A stretch of 64,000 nt of DNA from Cellulomonas sp. KH9 (GTDB lineage Bacteria; Actinomycetota; Actinomycetes; Actinomycetales; Cellulomonadaceae), in NCBI RefSeq assembly GCF_900114185.1, contig NZ_FOSE01000002.1:807909-871908 (forward strand). The letters are read 5' to 3'. Shown piece after piece: positions 62,352 through 64,000 of this stretch. The notes below the pieces were generated by a model. That model saw nothing but the letters and a program-made list of their open reading frames with translations. It was not told where the DNA came from and made no database searches. Position numbers and translations under genes: made by a program. Positions within the stretch are counted from its first letter, which is position 1, and each line of letters begins with the position of its first letter.

Positions 62352-63872
62352 CTACTCCTGCGACTCGGGAGGCGTGCCGCGACCCGGCTGCTCCCGCGGC
62401 TCGGGCCTCGAGTCGCGCTCGGGCAGGCCCGTCCTGGCGTCGACGGCTGCGGGGTGCGTCCCGCGGACCACGGCCTCGACGGTCGGCTCGGTCGGCGCCG
62501 GCGACATCGTCGGGGCGGGCTCGGCGAGGACCGCGGGTGCCGCGTCCGCCGCGACGATGGGCGGGCGGCGGGTCAGCCGGCGGCCGAGGCTGTGGAACGG
62601 CGCCTCGACGAACCGGTAGGTCAGCGCGGACACGGCCACCGTGAGCAGCACCCAGGTGACGAACGTCGGCCACTGCGGGGTCAGGCCGATCCGGGCGGCG
62701 AGCTCCTCGCTCCACCACGGCGTGGCGTAGAGCACGAGGGTGTGGACCAGGTACAGGGAGTAGCTGATGCGCCCCAGGTACGGCACGAACCGCGGCCAGC
62801 GGCGGGCCCGCAGCGCGTAGCCGAGGCCGAACAGCGCGTAGGCCGCACCGAACGTGACCGCCTCGGGCTTCCACGTCACGAAAGCGCCGGCCAGCGGCTC
62901 GACGTGCGGACTGACGTACACACGGTGCACGACGGCGATGACCAGGACCGCACCGACCAGCACGCTCCACCCGATGACCGGGCGCAGGGACGCCGTCATC
63001 ATCCGGTACATGACGGTCCCGACGGCCATCGTCCCGAACAGCAGCAGGCTGAACCACACCCGCTCCGGCTGGTTCAGCGCGAGCGGGACGGCGACGACCG
63101 CCAGGCCCACGCCGACGACCGCGGCGCGGGCGCTGCCCGCGCGGAAGGCCACGAACACGGCCACGGCAGCCGTCGCGCTGATGACGGTGAGGACCCCGGG
63201 CCAGCCGTGGTCGCCGGTCAGCAGACGACCGGGCACCCAGGCCCCGACCACCCCGGCGGCGCCCAGCAGCGTCACCGCGATCGGCACCGAGCGCTTGTTC
63301 AGGCCGACGAGGAGCAGGATCGACATGGCGAGGTAGAACACCATCTCGTACGCCAGGCTCCAGCTGGCCCCGATGGCCAGCGGCCCGGCGATGAACTGCT
63401 GCACCATCGTGGCGTTCACCGCGCTCCACAGCCACGGCGCGGAGAGGTACTCCTCCGAGAGGTGGTACCGGCCGAGGGCGGCCAGCGCCAGCGCGACGAC
63501 GAGGCAGAACCAGTACAGCGGGAAGAGCCGGAAGAAGCGGCCCACCCAGAAGGTCCCGACCGACCCGTACTTCTCGAGCGACGCCGGGATGATGAACCCG
63601 CTGACGAGGAAGAACAGGACGACGCCGAACTCGCCGAGCCGGAAGGTGTCGATCGAGAACCGCAGGTAGTCGGGCCAGATGAACTCCGCGGCGTGCTGCA
63701 CCACGACGGCCATCGCGGCGATGCCGCGCAGGGCGTCCAGGAAGTCGAACCTCCCGGCGCTGGTCGCGGTCCTCGCCGGTGCGGCGGGCGTTCCCGGGCG
63801 GGTCGCCCCGGTATCCCCCCGGCGGGGCGTCAGGGCGGGGGTGGGTGTGTCGTCGACGTCGCTTCGTGGCAC
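62352..63872 (-). CDS. Acyltransferase-3 family membrane protein
   Basis: The 506-residue protein has about ten membrane helices. FDFLDALRGIAAMAVVVQHA and FGVVLFFLVSGFIIPASL are the acyltransferase-3 signatures, and GRISYSLYLVHTLVLY and YRFVEAPFHSLGRR mark the end of the domain. The C-terminal 80 residues are a charged, disordered tail with no SGNH domain, unlike the acyltransferase at 58096. Such proteins O-acylate surface glycans. GTG 63872 is decided by TAATCT exactly 6 bases upstream. Confidence 0.87.
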   Translation of the reverse strand: MPRSDVDDTPTPALTPRRGDTGATRPGTPAAPARTATSAGRFDFLDALRGIAAMAVVVQHAAEFIWPDYLRFSIDTFRLGEFGVVLFFLVSGFIIPASLEKYGSVGTFWVGRFFRLFPLYWFCLVVALALAALGRYHLSEEYLSAPWLWSAVNATMVQQFIAGPLAIGASWSLAYEMVFYLAMSILLLVGLNKRSVPIAVTLLGAAGVVGAWVPGRLLTGDHGWPGVLTVISATAAVAVFVAFRAGSARAAVVGVGLAVVAVPLALNQPERVWFSLLLFGTMAVGTVMYRMMTASLRPVIGWSVLVGAVLVIAVVHRVYVSPHVEPLAGAFVTWKPEAVTFGAAYALFGLGYALRARRWPRFVPYLGRISYSLYLVHTLVLYATPWWSEELAARIGLTPQWPTFVTWVLLTVAVSALTYRFVEAPFHSLGRRLTRRPPIVAADAAPAVLAEPAPTMSPAPTEPTVEAVVRGTHPAAVDARTGLPERDSRPEPREQPGRGTPPESQE

Positions 63873-63878
63873 CGCGCC

Positions 63879-63884
63879 AGATTA
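63879..63884 (-). promoter_or_regulatory. Candidate leaderless -10 box of the second acyltransferase
   Basis: TAATCT on the minus strand, 6 bases before the GTG at 63872. It is one of the better matches to TANNNT in the set. Confidence 0.5.
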
Positions 63885-63934
63885 GCGGCCCGCGCGACGG
63901 GCCCCGGCACGGCCGGCGGCGCGGCGGGTCCCCG

Positions 63935-64000
63935 TCAGACGCCGGGGCCGGCCGGCATGGCGTCGAGCACCGACCGCTCGAGCTGCACGATCGTCAACGG
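63935..64000 (-). CDS. C-terminal end of a gene leaving the window
   Basis: A minus-strand frame entering at 64000 reads PLTIVQLERSVLDAMPAGPG and a valine before a TGA at 63937-63935. About 21 codons are visible, too few to assign a family. It is the next gene upstream of the acyltransferase on the same strand, 62 bases away. Confidence 0.4.
   Translation of the reverse strand, partial: PLTIVQLERSVLDAMPAGPGV

Noticed and set aside
58834..63435. A 1533-codon minus-strand frame over the amidase
   Set aside because: No recognisable domain; it is antisense to a signal peptide and an intact amidase_2 domain.

Overview
The window is 64 kb of very GC-rich, gene-dense chromosome from an actinobacterium. 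The evidence is the actinobacterial order mtrA-mtrB-lpqB-comF-hpf-secA, a WhiB2-type regulator, a DUF3499 gene, an Rv3235-like gene, an IclR regulator divergent from leuCD, and pervasive GTG starts. By inference it is a Micrococcales member, plausibly Cellulomonadaceae; the genus is not proven. No phage, transposase, CRISPR array or rRNA was seen.

Layout. 1-9 kb is core metabolism and envelope precursors: DUF3515 (cut by the window edge), ddl, a cystathionine gamma-synthase-like enzyme, gpsA-plsC, murA, and leuDC divergent from an NdgR/LtbR regulator. 9.3-9.6 kb holds tRNA-Glu(CUC) and tRNA-Gln(CUG). 9.7-14.8 kb is a lineage-specific block: DUF6912, a CpaE-like ATPase, a 46-codon gene, a SAF/CpaB-like protein, a BldC-like HTH protein, an unrecognised protein, a LysM protein and an Rv3235-like protein. 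14.8-25.4 kb is secA, a YcaQ-type DNA glycosylase, hpf, comF, lpqB and mtrBA. 25.6-34.2 kb is a membrane-protein/DUF4129/DUF4350/MoxR/DUF58 operon, then an AlkZ-type glycosylase, a SpoIIM-like protein and an RDD protein. 34.2-43.5 kb is Trm112, a small zinc-ribbon protein, DUF3499, a degenerate zincin, a rhamnosyltransferase-like GT2, DUF5719, a giant GT2/membrane protein, whiB2 and a TIGR03089 protein.

43.6-58.1 kb is a cell-surface polysaccharide locus: rmlA, six GT4-type glycosyltransferases, an ABC exporter (Wzm/Wzt, with a Wzt C-terminal sugar-binding-type domain), an unrecognised protein, a coiled-coil methyltransferase and an OafA-type acyltransferase. By analogy with O9a-type O-antigen systems, the methyltransferase could cap or measure chains before Wzt recognises them; this is inference. 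58.3-64 kb holds a putative lipoprotein, a large secreted amidase with 167-residue repeats, a second acyltransferase and the end of one more gene.

A recurring sequence feature is a -10-like hexamer of the form (T/C/G)ANNNT placed 6-7 (rarely 8-9) bases before the start codon of about 22 genes that head transcripts. This suggests extensive leaderless transcription, and it was used to choose several starts. Genes inside operons instead overlap by GTGA or ATGA, or carry Shine-Dalgarno sites.
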